Positions 25,025-33,397 are shown, counted from the first letter of the stretch. The stretch is DNA of 43,235 nucleotides from Prevotellaceae bacterium UBA1746 (GCA_002314875.1 DCHS01000027.1:1-43235); one strand, 5' to 3'. Notes: generated by a model from the sequence alone, not told the origin. Translations and numbers: made by a program.

Positions 25025-26422
25025 TTAATCGTTTTCAGATACAAGGTCAGCACCAAACTTCTTTACCTTCTTAAGGAAAGAAGAGAATGCGCTGGGACCT
25101 TTCTTCTTCTCAGCCTTTTCAGCTTCGAGGCGAGCTTTCTCTGCTTCTTCAACTGCAATGCGTTCCTGCTCTGCCTTTTCTGCAGCAAGGCGTTCTTGCT
25201 CTGCCGTTTCCTCTGCAGAAGGTTCGTTCTCAAAGAGATCGTTAAGCAAATCACCGCCAAAGCAATTTGTCTCAAAGTTGTCAATGATAGCCAAACCGAT
25301 GTTATAGATACCGGTTTCGTTGAAGGTGCTATCAGAAGCATTTACATTGAGACGAGTTGTATTCTTTACGATACGAAGATTCCAGTCCTTGAAGTGTGCT
25401 TGGAATGCTCTGTTGATGCCACGCATCTGAGCACCGCCACCACAAACAAAGATACCGTTAACGAGATTATCGTGAGTATAACCAGAGAGCTCAATTTGAC
25501 GCTTTACATTCTGGATGATTTCCTCCATACGGGCGTCGATAATTTCTGCAAGTTCAGCAAGCTTCTTTACACGACCGCCATCACGGAGATGGATTTCTTC
25601 CTTATCATCAATTTCCTCGAAGTCAGGATAGCCGTATGTGCGCTTGAAATTTTCTGCTTCGTCAACTTCCACATTGAAGACATTAGCGATATCACGGGTA
25701 ATGCTGGCGCTACCGAGAGGAATTACGCAGAGATGACGGAGAACCTTGCCCTTGTAGATAGCAACGGTCGTGGTTTCGCTACCCATATCGACAAAAGCAC
25801 AACCTGAGGTGCGCTCCTGCTCATTGGTGATAATGGAAGCAAGCTGCTCAGCAGAGATACAGAGTTTACCTTCTGCAATCTCGATATTTGCCTTGCGGAA
25901 ACAAGCGGTAATCGTTGCAATCGCATTGGAATTACAAACCAGGTTAAGGAACTTAGCCTGGAGACGATCTGTCATCATACCCTTGGGATCCTGAGTAACC
26001 TGAGTTCCATTAGCACCAAGACGATACTCGAGAGGTATTGCTTCGAGAATATCTCGGTCACTAGGCTTACCTTCCTTATTACGTACACCAATGGATGCGA
26101 GGAGTTCGTCGGTCACGAGTTCACTCGTAGACAGTTGGATTGCGACATCATTCGCAATAGAACGAAGGCCCATGCAACCAATGGAAACATAGAACGATTT
26201 GATACGACAAGACATCTGTTCCTCAAGGCGGGCCTTGATACTGGTAAGGCAGGTCGTCATCTTCTCAACATTGAGAATACGGCCTTTGCCAATGAAATCA
26301 GAAGAAGGATGAGCGACATGGGCTTTGACTCTGATAGACCCATCGATTTCCTTACTACCGACAATACCGGTAATCTTGGAAGAACCAAGTACGATAGCAG
26401 CGATAAAATTGTTGTTGTTCAT
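25025..26422 (-). CDS. ftsA: Cell division protein FtsA with decapeptide-repeat C-terminal linker
   Basis: A 465-residue actin-like protein that anchors FtsZ to the membrane. The ATPase core has VLGSSKITGIVGS near the start, AFVDMGSETTTVAIYKG (phosphate 2 region) and GIFVCGGGAQMRG. After the core there is a charged segment, about residues 405-441, made of repeating ten-residue units of the form AEQERLAAEK. It is predicted to be helical or coiled-coil. The protein ends in an amphipathic helix FSSFLKKVKKFGADLV, the expected membrane-targeting sequence. It is followed by two ftsZ genes, so it may serve two polymer partners. Confidence 0.95.
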   Translation of the reverse strand: MNNNNFIAAIVLGSSKITGIVGSKEIDGSIRVKAHVAHPSSDFIGKGRILNVEKMTTCLTSIKARLEEQMSCRIKSFYVSIGCMGLRSIANDVAIQLSTSELVTDELLASIGVRNKEGKPSDRDILEAIPLEYRLGANGTQVTQDPKGMMTDRLQAKFLNLVCNSNAIATITACFRKANIEIAEGKLCISAEQLASIITNEQERTSGCAFVDMGSETTTVAIYKGKVLRHLCVIPLGSASITRDIANVFNVEVDEAENFKRTYGYPDFEEIDDKEEIHLRDGGRVKKLAELAEIIDARMEEIIQNVKRQIELSGYTHDNLVNGIFVCGGGAQMRGINRAFQAHFKDWNLRIVKNTTRLNVNASDSTFNETGIYNIGLAIIDNFETNCFGGDLLNDLFENEPSAEETAEQERLAAEKAEQERIAVEEAEKARLEAEKAEKKKGPSAFSSFLKKVKKFGADLVSEND

Positions 26423-26480
26423 TGTGTATGTTGTTTTTTGTTTTATTCCAATCTAAAGGCTCCGAAAATGAGCCATCGGC

Positions 26481-27206
26481 CTATTTCTTACAGATTACCT
26501 GATTTTCGTAGGCCACGGAAATTTCCTTATAACGTTTCCATCCCACTTTGGGAAGAATCTTTTCGTAGAAAGCACGAAGATTGCGGAACTTCTTTTCTAT
26601 GTTTTCAATCTTGCCGAGATGAACGATTTGTCCCCCAACTCGCATTACGAGATCTACATCGTGGTTTGCATCAACGCTTATCTGTTCAACCTGATTATCC
26701 CAGAATGTATTTTCTCGAAGGAACTGTCCTAATTCACGAAGCTGATGTTTTGCATATTGGTCGCTGATATTTCCTGTAGCAACGGCAAGGTTAGCCTCAT
26801 AGCCCTGAGCCTTCATACGAGTGCCTTCCTCATCGATGTAGTAATTTTCACCATTGTCAGCAATAATGCGAAGCAAAGGGATACGCTGAGCAATGACAAT
26901 ACGAACGCGTTCTCCCGGTGTCAGCACGCACATGGCATGACGTATGAAGGAATCTTTTTCCAATTTCTGCTCTATGGCCAAAGGCTGAATCTCCGTCATA
27001 GGAAGGCCTACTGGATTAAGATTATAGAGCACCAGTGTCTTCTCTATTTTATCGGAGGTAATCAGATTGGCATGAGAACTATCTGCAATCTCAATGCTGA
27101 CACTTTTGCACACCTGATTGTTTTGCGCCGTGCTGTAACGCACAACCGCAAAAATGAGATAGGCTGCAATGCCAAAAAGAAGCAGTAGTTTGAAAAGAAC
27201 CTTCAT
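26481..27206 (-). CDS. ftsQ: Cell division protein FtsQ/DivIB-like
   Basis: A 241-residue bitopic membrane protein. A short cytoplasmic N-terminus is followed by one membrane span (residues 4-22, LFKLLLLFGIAAYLIFAVV). A POTRA-like region follows (residues 35-105, with IEKTLVLYNLNPVG), then the FtsQ beta domain (GENYYIDEEGTRM; DLVMRVGGQIVHLGKIENIEKKF). Length and position between murC and ftsA are as expected. It links FtsL/FtsB-type partners to the divisome. The next gene, ftsA, starts 58 bases downstream. Confidence 0.9.
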   Translation of the reverse strand: MKVLFKLLLLFGIAAYLIFAVVRYSTAQNNQVCKSVSIEIADSSHANLITSDKIEKTLVLYNLNPVGLPMTEIQPLAIEQKLEKDSFIRHAMCVLTPGERVRIVIAQRIPLLRIIADNGENYYIDEEGTRMKAQGYEANLAVATGNISDQYAKHQLRELGQFLRENTFWDNQVEQISVDANHDVDLVMRVGGQIVHLGKIENIEKKFRNLRAFYEKILPKVGWKRYKEISVAYENQVICKK

Positions 27207-27229
27207 AAAAGGGAAAGGGAAATAAGGAA

Positions 27230-28597
27230 TTATTTGCTTTTTGCCTGAATGATCTCAGCAATCTCCGGACAATAGTTGTCGGCATCTCCGGCACCGAGAA
27301 CAACGAGGACGTCGAAATCCTTGTCACGGGCAATCTGGGGAAGATCTTCCTTGTGAGCCATGCTCTTCTCCATATCGGGACGGAGACGGTCGAAGATGAT
27401 CTGAGAGGTTACACCGGGAATCGGCAACTCGCGAGCAGGATAGATATCCAACAAAATCACCTCATCGAGAAGACTCAATGCATCAGCGAAATCGGGATAA
27501 AAATCGCGTGTACGCGTATAAAGATGTGGCTGGAAGATGGCAGTAATCTTTCTTCCATCGAAAACCTCACGGAGACTCAGGATGCTCTGGCGAATCTCTT
27601 CAGGGTGGTGAGCATAATCAGAAAGGAAGACATGCTGGTCGTTTTTGATTTTGAAATCAAAGCGGCGGTCAACACCACTATAAGAGAGCATCGCACGACG
27701 AATATCTTCTGCGCTGACACCAGCAATCTGAGCGAGTGCCATAGCACCGATGCCATTATCTATATTGATGCTGACGGGAACGCCGAGTTCGATATCTTTG
27801 ATATTCTCAATGGGAGAAATCAAGTCGAAAACGATACGGCCACCTCCGATGCGAAGATTCTCTGCGTGGAAGTCACCTTCCGTACGAGAGTAATCATAGC
27901 GACGAACACCAGGTTGAAGACGCTCTTCAAAGCGCAAGCCCTTGTGGACAATCAAAGCACCACCGGGCTGGATGAGACTTGTATAGTGACTGAAACTCTC
28001 GAGATAAGCCTCTTCGGTTCCATAGATATCAAGATGGTCTGCATCCGCACTTGTGATAACCGTTGCATAGGGACGGAGATGATGGAAAGAGCGGTCAAAC
28101 TCATCGGCTTCTATCACGACGAACTCGCTTTTTTCAGAAATCAAGTAGTTCGTACCGTAGTTTTTTGTAATACCGCCGAGGAAGGCATTGCATTCAACAG
28201 GGCTTTCTGCCAACAGATGAGCCGCCATTGCAGAAGTCGTTGTCTTACCGTGAGTACCAGCGGCACAGAGACCTTTCTTCTCGCGGGTAAGAATACCGAG
28301 GACGGCAGCACGCTTCAAGATTTCATGACCCTGTTCTTTGAACCAGGCCATCTCGCGAGAATCAGCGGGAATGGCGGGGGTATAAACCACGAGGGTTTCT
28401 TTCGGGTCGCGGCATTCAGCAGGAATCAATTCCGGATCATCTTCAAAATGAATCTGAATGCCTTCACTCTGAAGAGCATCAGTCAGAGTAGAGGGGGTCT
28501 TGTCATAGCCGGCTACGAAACGACCCTGCTTGTTGAAATAGCGCTCAAGAGCACTCATGCCGATACCTCCGGCACCAAGGAAATATACTGATTTCAT
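27230..28597 (-). CDS. murC: UDP-N-acetylmuramate--L-alanine ligase
   Basis: A 455-residue ATP-dependent Mur ligase that adds L-alanine to UDP-MurNAc. Features: nucleotide-binding FLGAGGIGMSALERYF, ATP loop GTHGKTTTS at 114-122, EADEFDRSF, DADHLDIY, and the C-terminal domain with SDYAHHPEEI and FQPHLYTRTRDF. Length is normal. The start overlaps murG by four bases, so the two are coupled. Confidence 0.97.
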   Translation of the reverse strand: MKSVYFLGAGGIGMSALERYFNKQGRFVAGYDKTPSTLTDALQSEGIQIHFEDDPELIPAECRDPKETLVVYTPAIPADSREMAWFKEQGHEILKRAAVLGILTREKKGLCAAGTHGKTTTSAMAAHLLAESPVECNAFLGGITKNYGTNYLISEKSEFVVIEADEFDRSFHHLRPYATVITSADADHLDIYGTEEAYLESFSHYTSLIQPGGALIVHKGLRFEERLQPGVRRYDYSRTEGDFHAENLRIGGGRIVFDLISPIENIKDIELGVPVSINIDNGIGAMALAQIAGVSAEDIRRAMLSYSGVDRRFDFKIKNDQHVFLSDYAHHPEEIRQSILSLREVFDGRKITAIFQPHLYTRTRDFYPDFADALSLLDEVILLDIYPARELPIPGVTSQIIFDRLRPDMEKSMAHKEDLPQIARDKDFDVLVVLGAGDADNYCPEIAEIIQAKSK

Positions 28598-29703
28598 TTC
28601 TTTATCAACTTAAGAACTTCGTCAACGATATCGCTGGCAGCGTTAGGCTTACCGAGTTTCTTAACGTTGGCACTGATTTCATCCAAACGAGCGCTGTCGG
28701 CAACAGTCTTGATAGCAAGTTCGATGAGACTGTCCTGCGCCTCGCTATCCTTGACATAGATTGCAGCGTCCTTTTCTACCAAAGCAAGTGCATTCTTGGT
28801 CTGATGATCTTCAGCAACATTGGGAGAGGGAACGAGGATGGAGGGCTTGCCCAACAAACAGATTTCACTGATACTGGATGCACCGGCACGGCTGATAACG
28901 AGATCGGCTGCTGCATAGGCACGACTCATATCGCTGATGAATTCCATCACCTTCAAATAGGGAGGCTGTCCTGCTTCCTTCAAGCGCTTCTGGATGTCGG
29001 CACTGTAATACTTACCCGTCTGCCAGATGAACTGCACATCAGGATTCTTACGAATCAAATCGAGATGATTGAGAACGCTCTCGTTCAAGGTACGTGCTCC
29101 AAGGCTGCCACCAATGATGAGGATGGTGCGCTTGGTACGGTCAAGACCCAACTGCTCGATGGAACTTCCACGGCTATATTCGTTCTCTACCAGATTCTGG
29201 CGAACGGGATTACCCGTAAGGATTATGCTTTCTTTTGGAAAGAAGCGTTCCATACCTTCGTAGGCTACACAAATCTTCTTGGCACGCTTAGCGAGCAACT
29301 TGTTAGTTACACCAGCGTAACTGTTCTGCTCCTGAAGCAAGGTGGGGATTCCCATCTGTTGGCAGACCTTCAAGGTAGGACCACTGGCATAGCCACCAAC
29401 ACCAACTGCAACCTGTGGAAGGAAATCACGGACAATCTCGCGAGCCTTACGCTGTGACTTCCATAGTTTGTAAAGAACGGCGATGTTCTTCCAAAGGTGT
29501 TTACGGTCAAAACCTGCTACGGGAAGACCTTCTATCTTATATCCTGCAGCAGGAACACGCTGCATTTCCATACGACCTTCAGCTCCGATAAACAGAATCT
29601 GAGCCTCAGGATGTCTTGCTTTAATTTCGTTGGCAATTGAAATAGCGGGGAAGATGTGGCCACCAGTACCACCACCGCTTATGACGACTCTAATTTCACT
29701 CAT
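28594..29703 (-). CDS. murG: UDP-GlcNAc:lipid II precursor GlcNAc transferase
   Basis: A 369-residue GT28 glycosyltransferase that converts lipid I to lipid II at the inner membrane. Motifs: GGGTGGHIFPA at residues 10-20, GVGGYASGPTL, LLQEQNSYAGVTNK, GGSLGARTLNE, and the C-terminal VISRAGASSISEICLLGKPSILVPSP. Full length. It is the first gene of this minus-strand division cluster. Upstream is a promoter-like box and then the tyrS terminator, not ftsW or murD as in the complete cluster. Confidence 0.97.
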   Translation of the reverse strand: MSEIRVVISGGGTGGHIFPAISIANEIKARHPEAQILFIGAEGRMEMQRVPAAGYKIEGLPVAGFDRKHLWKNIAVLYKLWKSQRKAREIVRDFLPQVAVGVGGYASGPTLKVCQQMGIPTLLQEQNSYAGVTNKLLAKRAKKICVAYEGMERFFPKESIILTGNPVRQNLVENEYSRGSSIEQLGLDRTKRTILIIGGSLGARTLNESVLNHLDLIRKNPDVQFIWQTGKYYSADIQKRLKEAGQPPYLKVMEFISDMSRAYAAADLVISRAGASSISEICLLGKPSILVPSPNVAEDHQTKNALALVEKDAAIYVKDSEAQDSLIELAIKTVADSARLDEISANVKKLGKPNAASDIVDEVLKLIKK

Positions 29704-29831
29704 TTTACACGGATGAGATTATGGGTTAGAACTTGCTGTTTTTATTCTCCGCACGCACACGCGATAGCGTACGGACATACAAAATGCGCGCGCATGAAAG
29801 ACGCGTTGGCATATAAAAGTGAGCAAAATTA
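29704..29831 (-). promoter_or_regulatory. Promoter -7 box and GC-rich leader of the murG-ftsZ operon
   Basis: CAAAATTA at 29824-29831 reads TAATTTTG on the minus strand, a good Bacteroidota -7 box. No clear -33 element is present at the usual spacing. The transcript would have a leader of about 110-120 bases. It contains a GC-rich patch at about 29752-29813 with small palindromes (ACGC-GATA-GCGT, TGCGCGCGCA) in otherwise AT-rich sequence. I see no coding gene in the 286-base gap between murG and tyrS. Confidence 0.55.
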
Positions 29832-29913
29832 GCGAAAATTTTTGGACTTTCGGGTCGTTTCTACCATTTTTTTTCAAAAAAAGTGCATCGATGGCCGTTT
29901 TTCTGCGATAAAC

Positions 29914-29971
29914 ATAAAAAAAGAACATCGAAAACGCGATTTTCATAGAATTTCGCACTTTCGATGTTCTT
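29914..29971 (-). terminator. Intrinsic terminator of tyrS
   Basis: AAGAACATCGAAA (29921-29933) pairs exactly with TTTCGATGTTCTT (29959-29971). On the minus strand the stem is followed by a run of seven T (29920-29914). It lies 19 bases after the tyrS stop. Confidence 0.88.
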
Positions 29972-29989
29972 TCGAAAAGTTATTACTTT

Positions 29990-31285
29990 TTACTTCACGA
30001 TGATAAGGAAATACTTCTTTTTACCCTGCTGAGCAAGGATGTACTTTCCGTCGAGAAGATCGGCTTCGGTAATCTCGCGATCGAACTGCTGGAGCTTCTC
30101 CTTGTTGATGCTGACACCGCCACCCTGGGTAAGCTTACGCATTTCGCCCTTAGAAGCAAAACACTTGGTGTGTTCAGCGAGAAGATCAACAGCCTTCTGA
30201 CCGATTGCCTGCTCACGGCTAACCTCAAAATGAGGAACGCCGGCGAAGACATCGAGAAGGGTCTGTTCGTCAAGCTTCAAAAGGCTGTCCTTGGTAGCTT
30301 TTCCGAAGAGGATGTTGGTAGCTTCGAGTGCAACTTCGTAATCCTGACGACCATGAACGAGAACGGTTACTTCTTCACCGAGACGCTTCTGGAGGATACG
30401 ACGGGCAGGATCCTCACGATGCTCTGCGATAAGGGCATTAATAGTCTCCTGATCAAGGCTGGTGAAAATCTTGATGTAGCGTTCTGCTTCTTCGTCACCA
30501 ACATTGAGCCAGAACTGATAGAACTGGTAGGGAGTGGTACGGTTGCGATCGAGCCAAACATTGCCCTGTTCGGTCTTGCCGAACTTCTTACCATCAGCCT
30601 TGGTAATAAGGGGGCAGGTAAGCGCAAATGCTTCATTTTCAGAACCTAACTTACGACGGATCAACTCGGTACCCGTAGTGATGTTACCCCACTGATCGCT
30701 ACCACCCATCTGGAGGCGGCAGTTCTTGGTCTGGTAAAGGTGGAGGAAGTCGTAGCCCTGGAGAAGCTGGTAGGTGAACTCTGTGAAAGACATACCGTCA
30801 GAGCATTCGCCATTGAGACGACGCTTTACGCTATCCTTTGCCATCATATAGTTCACCGTGATGCACTTACCAATTTCGCGAGCGAATTCGAGGAAGGAGA
30901 AATCCTTCATCCAGTCGTAGTTATTAACGAGTTCCGCAGCATTGGGAGCATCGCTTTCGAAATCGAGGAAGCGGCTGAGCTGTTCCTTGATGCAAGCCAC
31001 ATTGTGACGGAGGGTTTCTTCGTTCAAAAGATTACGCTCCTGGCTCTTTCCTGAGGGGTCACCGATCATACCGGTAGCACCACCAACGAGAGCTAGGGGC
31101 TTGTGACCACCCTGCTGAAGATGACGAAGCATCATCACACCGCAAAGGTGACCAATGTGAAGGGAGTCAGCGGTAGGGTCAATACCGACGTATGCGGTTA
31201 CCATACCTTTTTCAAAGAGTTCATCCGTGCCTGGCATCATCTGGTGAAGCATGCCACGCCACTTGAGTTCTTCTACAAAATTCAT
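29990..31285 (-). CDS. tyrS: Tyrosine--tRNA ligase
   Basis: A 431-residue class I aminoacyl-tRNA synthetase. I use the ATG at 31285 (MNFVEELKWRGML); a longer frame adds 15 residues of leader without similarity. The HIGH motif is at residues 43-46, KFGKT acts as the KMSKS-equivalent, and MGGSDQWGNITTG lies in the Tyr-binding core. The C-terminal S4-like RNA-binding domain covers about the last 70 residues. A -7 box is upstream and a strong terminator downstream, so it is probably monocistronic. Confidence 0.97.
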   Translation of the reverse strand: MNFVEELKWRGMLHQMMPGTDELFEKGMVTAYVGIDPTADSLHIGHLCGVMMLRHLQQGGHKPLALVGGATGMIGDPSGKSQERNLLNEETLRHNVACIKEQLSRFLDFESDAPNAAELVNNYDWMKDFSFLEFAREIGKCITVNYMMAKDSVKRRLNGECSDGMSFTEFTYQLLQGYDFLHLYQTKNCRLQMGGSDQWGNITTGTELIRRKLGSENEAFALTCPLITKADGKKFGKTEQGNVWLDRNRTTPYQFYQFWLNVGDEEAERYIKIFTSLDQETINALIAEHREDPARRILQKRLGEEVTVLVHGRQDYEVALEATNILFGKATKDSLLKLDEQTLLDVFAGVPHFEVSREQAIGQKAVDLLAEHTKCFASKGEMRKLTQGGGVSINKEKLQQFDREITEADLLDGKYILAQQGKKKYFLIIVK

Positions 31286-31327
31286 CGAATTATATTTGTT
31301 TAAGTTGTTAAATCTATTATTGCGGTG

Positions 31328-31335
31328 CAAATTTA
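31328..31335 (-). promoter_or_regulatory. Promoter -7 box of tyrS
   Basis: CAAATTTA reads TAAATTTG on the minus strand and lies 42 bases before the tyrS ATG. The -33 element is weak. Confidence 0.5.
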
Positions 31336-31353
31336 CGCAAAAAGCACGAAAGA

Positions 31354-31386
31354 TTTGTGATATTCAAGAAAAACTTTGTATTTTTG
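31354..31386 (+). promoter_or_regulatory. Promoter of the lemA-M48 operon
   Basis: TTTG at 31354-31357, a 21-base spacer and TATTTTTG at 31379-31386 match the Bacteroidota consensus well. Transcription would begin near 31393, leaving a leader of about 125 bases before lemA. Confidence 0.75.
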
Positions 31387-31415
31387 CGCCAGAAATACTC
31401 AAAACTATTGGCATA

Positions 31416-31463
31416 GGCTTTGCAATTGCCCTGGTAATTGCGTTGCAAGGCCCTGCTTGCAGG
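31416..31463 (+). other. Leader hairpins upstream of lemA
   Basis: GGCTTTGCAA (31416-31425) pairs with TTGCAAGGCC (31443-31452) with one G-U pair. It is followed by a small CCTG/CAGG hairpin ending at 31463 and then a T-rich stretch (ATTTTCTCTTT). This could be an attenuator or a leader structure controlling lemA. Confidence 0.45.
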
Positions 31464-31517
31464 ATTTTCTCTTTAATTGTTTTCCCACGCATTATTAACT
31501 CATTAAAAATAATCAAT

Positions 31518-32084
31518 ATGTCAACAACTCTTATTATTATTCTCGTTGTCGCTGCAGGTCTCGTTTTCTGGGGCATCAGCCTTTACAACAACCTCGTCCG
31601 TCTTCGCAACAACCGCGAAAACGCTTTTGCTAACATCGATGTTCAGCTCAAGCAGCGTTATGATCTCATCCCTCAGCTCGTAGCTACCGTTAAGGGCTAT
31701 GCTGATCATGAAAAGTCTGTTCTCGAAGCAGTTACAAACGCTCGTGCTGCTGCCATGAACGCAACTACCATCAACGAGAAGATTGCTGCTGACAATCAGC
31801 TGAGTAGCGCTCTTGCTGGTCTTCGTGTCAGCGTTGAGGCTTATCCTGATTTGAAGGCTAACCAGAACTTCCTCCAGTTGCAGAATGAAATCGCTGACAT
31901 CGAGAACAAACTCGCTGCTGTTCGCCGTTTCTTCAACAGTGCAACCAAGGAGTACAACAACGCTGTTCAAACTTTCCCCGGAAACATCTTCGCTGGTATG
32001 TTCGGCTTCCACACTGAACCTATGTTCGAGGTTCCTGAAACTGAACGCGCTCAGTACGACAAGGCTCCCGAAATTAAGTTCTAA
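31518..32084 (+). CDS. lemA: LemA family protein
   Basis: A 188-residue membrane-anchored protein. I place the start at 31518 (MSTTLIIILVVAAGLVFWG). The open frame continues upstream through the promoter and leader, but no family sequence is there. One N-terminal span (residues 4-21) is followed by the helical LemA domain: NNLVRLRNNRENAFANIDVQ, KQRYDLIPQLVATVKGY, LSSALAGLRVSVEAYPDLKA and AVRRFFNSATKEYNNAVQ. LemA is often paired with an M48 protease, as here. Its biochemical role is not established. Confidence 0.93.
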   Translation: MSTTLIIILVVAAGLVFWGISLYNNLVRLRNNRENAFANIDVQLKQRYDLIPQLVATVKGYADHEKSVLEAVTNARAAAMNATTINEKIAADNQLSSALAGLRVSVEAYPDLKANQNFLQLQNEIADIENKLAAVRRFFNSATKEYNNAVQTFPGNIFAGMFGFHTEPMFEVPETERAQYDKAPEIKF

Positions 32085-32097
32085 TCCCTCTGACATT

Positions 32098-32123
32098 GAA
32101 CATGGGACGAATGCCCCATGTTC
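32098..32123 (+). other. Intercistronic hairpin between lemA and the M48 protease
   Basis: GAACATGGG (32098-32106) pairs perfectly with CCCATGTTC (32115-32123), with an eight-base loop. No U-run follows. An ATG at 32118 lies inside the 3' arm, which argues against that codon being the protease start. Confidence 0.55.
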
Positions 32124-32150
32124 CCACCCGTCCACGTCTCATCTTATTAT

Positions 32151-33140
32151 ATGCAATACGTAGGTATCCGTACGCAGCAGGCGCGTAACAATTTCCGCTC
32201 TGTCTTGCTGCTCTGCCTTTTCCCTGCTATCATCCTATTCCTGGTCTGGCTCTTCTTCGTCATCATAAACTACATGGGGACGGATCCGAACTATTATCAG
32301 GCAGATCTCATGGCGACTTCCACCGACCAAGCTATTCAGGTGCTTCCCTGGGTTGTGATTATCGTCGCAGCCTGGTTTTTCATCGCCTATATGAGCAACA
32401 CGGCAATGGTCAGGAAAGCAACTGGTGCTCGTCCTTTGGAACGAAGTGAAAACCCGCGCGTTTACAACATCGTGGAAAATCTCACGATGACTTGTGGCAT
32501 GCCAATGCCCAAAGTGAACGTTATTGATACGCCCGAACTTAATGCATTTGCTTCGGGCGTGGATAACGCGAGTTACACGGTAACGGTGACAACGGGTATC
32601 TGCGACCGTCTGAATGACGAGGAACTGGCAGGTGTGATCGGTCATGAACTGACGCATATCCGCAACCGCGACACACGATTGCTTATCATCAGCATCGTTT
32701 TCGTCGGTATTATGTCAACGGTAATGAGTCTGGCCTTCCGCATTGTCTGGAACAATTTCCTCTACGGAGGTAGCAGGCGCAGAAGCAGCAATGATAAGAA
32801 CAGTGGTGTCTCTATCATCTTTGCAATTGCCATCGCTGCCGTTTTGGCAGCAGTCGGCTACTTCTTCACTCTGCTCACCCGTTTTGCCATCAGTCGCAAG
32901 CGCGAGTATATGGCTGATGCCGGTGGTGCAGAATTATGCGGCAATCCATTGGCTTTGGCTTCGGCTTTGAGAAAGATCAGCGCAAACCCAATGCCTGCAA
33001 GTGAGGACCGTGAAGATGTTGCACAACTCTTCATCATCCACTCCTCCTTGAAGGGTAACGGTTTCACCAGTTTCCTCTCTGAATTGTTCTCGACTCATCC
33101 TTCAACGGAAAGCCGAATCGCTTATCTCGAACAGTTCTAA
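32151..33140 (+). CDS. M48 family zinc metalloprotease (HtpX-like)
   Basis: A 329-residue membrane protease. I choose the ATG at 32151 (MQYVGIRTQQARNN), typical of the Bacteroidota subfamily. The ATG at 32118 is inside a hairpin. There are two N-terminal spans (about residues 18-42 and 63-82). The zinc site is HELTH at residues 165-169, with the third ligand expected in REYMADAGGAELCG. Two further spans lie near 185-205 and 225-250. HtpX relatives degrade misfolded membrane proteins. It is cotranscribed with lemA and followed by a strong terminator. Confidence 0.93.
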   Translation: MQYVGIRTQQARNNFRSVLLLCLFPAIILFLVWLFFVIINYMGTDPNYYQADLMATSTDQAIQVLPWVVIIVAAWFFIAYMSNTAMVRKATGARPLERSENPRVYNIVENLTMTCGMPMPKVNVIDTPELNAFASGVDNASYTVTVTTGICDRLNDEELAGVIGHELTHIRNRDTRLLIISIVFVGIMSTVMSLAFRIVWNNFLYGGSRRRSSNDKNSGVSIIFAIAIAAVLAAVGYFFTLLTRFAISRKREYMADAGGAELCGNPLALASALRKISANPMPASEDREDVAQLFIIHSSLKGNGFTSFLSELFSTHPSTESRIAYLEQF

Positions 33141-33183
33141 ATTATCAAGAACCGATTAGAGAATCTCCTTTCTATCGTTAATA

Positions 33184-33234
33184 AAAACTCCGCTCTCGGC
33201 AATAGATTAACCGGGCGCGGAGTTTTATTTTTTT
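33184..33234 (+). terminator. Terminator of the lemA-M48 operon
   Basis: AAAACTCCGC (33184-33193) pairs with GCGGAGTTTT (33217-33226). An inner extension CTCGG/CCGGG sits past one mismatch. An unbroken T-rich tail follows (ATTTTTTTTT). Confidence 0.88.
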
Positions 33235-33258
33235 GGGGGGCTGGTAATTACTATTTTC

Positions 33259-33395
33259 AACGGACTTTTATTTATTTTCCTCGGAGGTTTTTGTTGTGCC
33301 ACTTCTGTGATTCGATAATTCTACAATTATGACGCAATAGTTTCACAATTGTAGAACTATCGCATCATTTTGGTAGGACAAGAAAAAAGTCCGTT
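33259..33395. repeat. Nested inverted-repeat element in a non-coding gap
   Basis: The 329-base gap between the M48 gene and the HMA gene has no credible gene. It contains an outer inverted repeat AACGGACTTTT (33259-33269) / AAAAGTCCGTT (33385-33395). Inside it is a 21-bp imperfect palindrome (33308-33328 with 33347-33367, two mismatches) around an 18-base loop. A 13-base direct repeat AGAAAAAAGTCCG occurs at 33381 and 33403. The layout is like a small non-autonomous mobile element or repetitive palindrome, but there is no second genomic copy here to prove it. Confidence 0.5.
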
Positions 33396-33397
33396 AC

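Noticed and set aside
24122..25807. Long plus-strand frames antisense to ftsZ1 and ftsA
   Set aside because: They are Cys/Thr/Ile-rich low-information translations opposite strongly conserved genes, with no start context or family match.
27353..28591. A 412-residue open frame on the plus strand, antisense to murC
   Set aside because: It mirrors murC completely, has no recognisable domain, and murC is certain. It is a codon-bias shadow.
29719..29958. A 79-codon minus-strand frame between tyrS and murG
   Set aside because: It begins inside the tyrS terminator and crosses the murG promoter; no family features.
31251..31517. Upstream in-frame extension of lemA with a hydrophobic stretch
   Set aside because: It crosses the tyrS start region, both promoters and the leader hairpin. 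LemA similarity begins at 31518.
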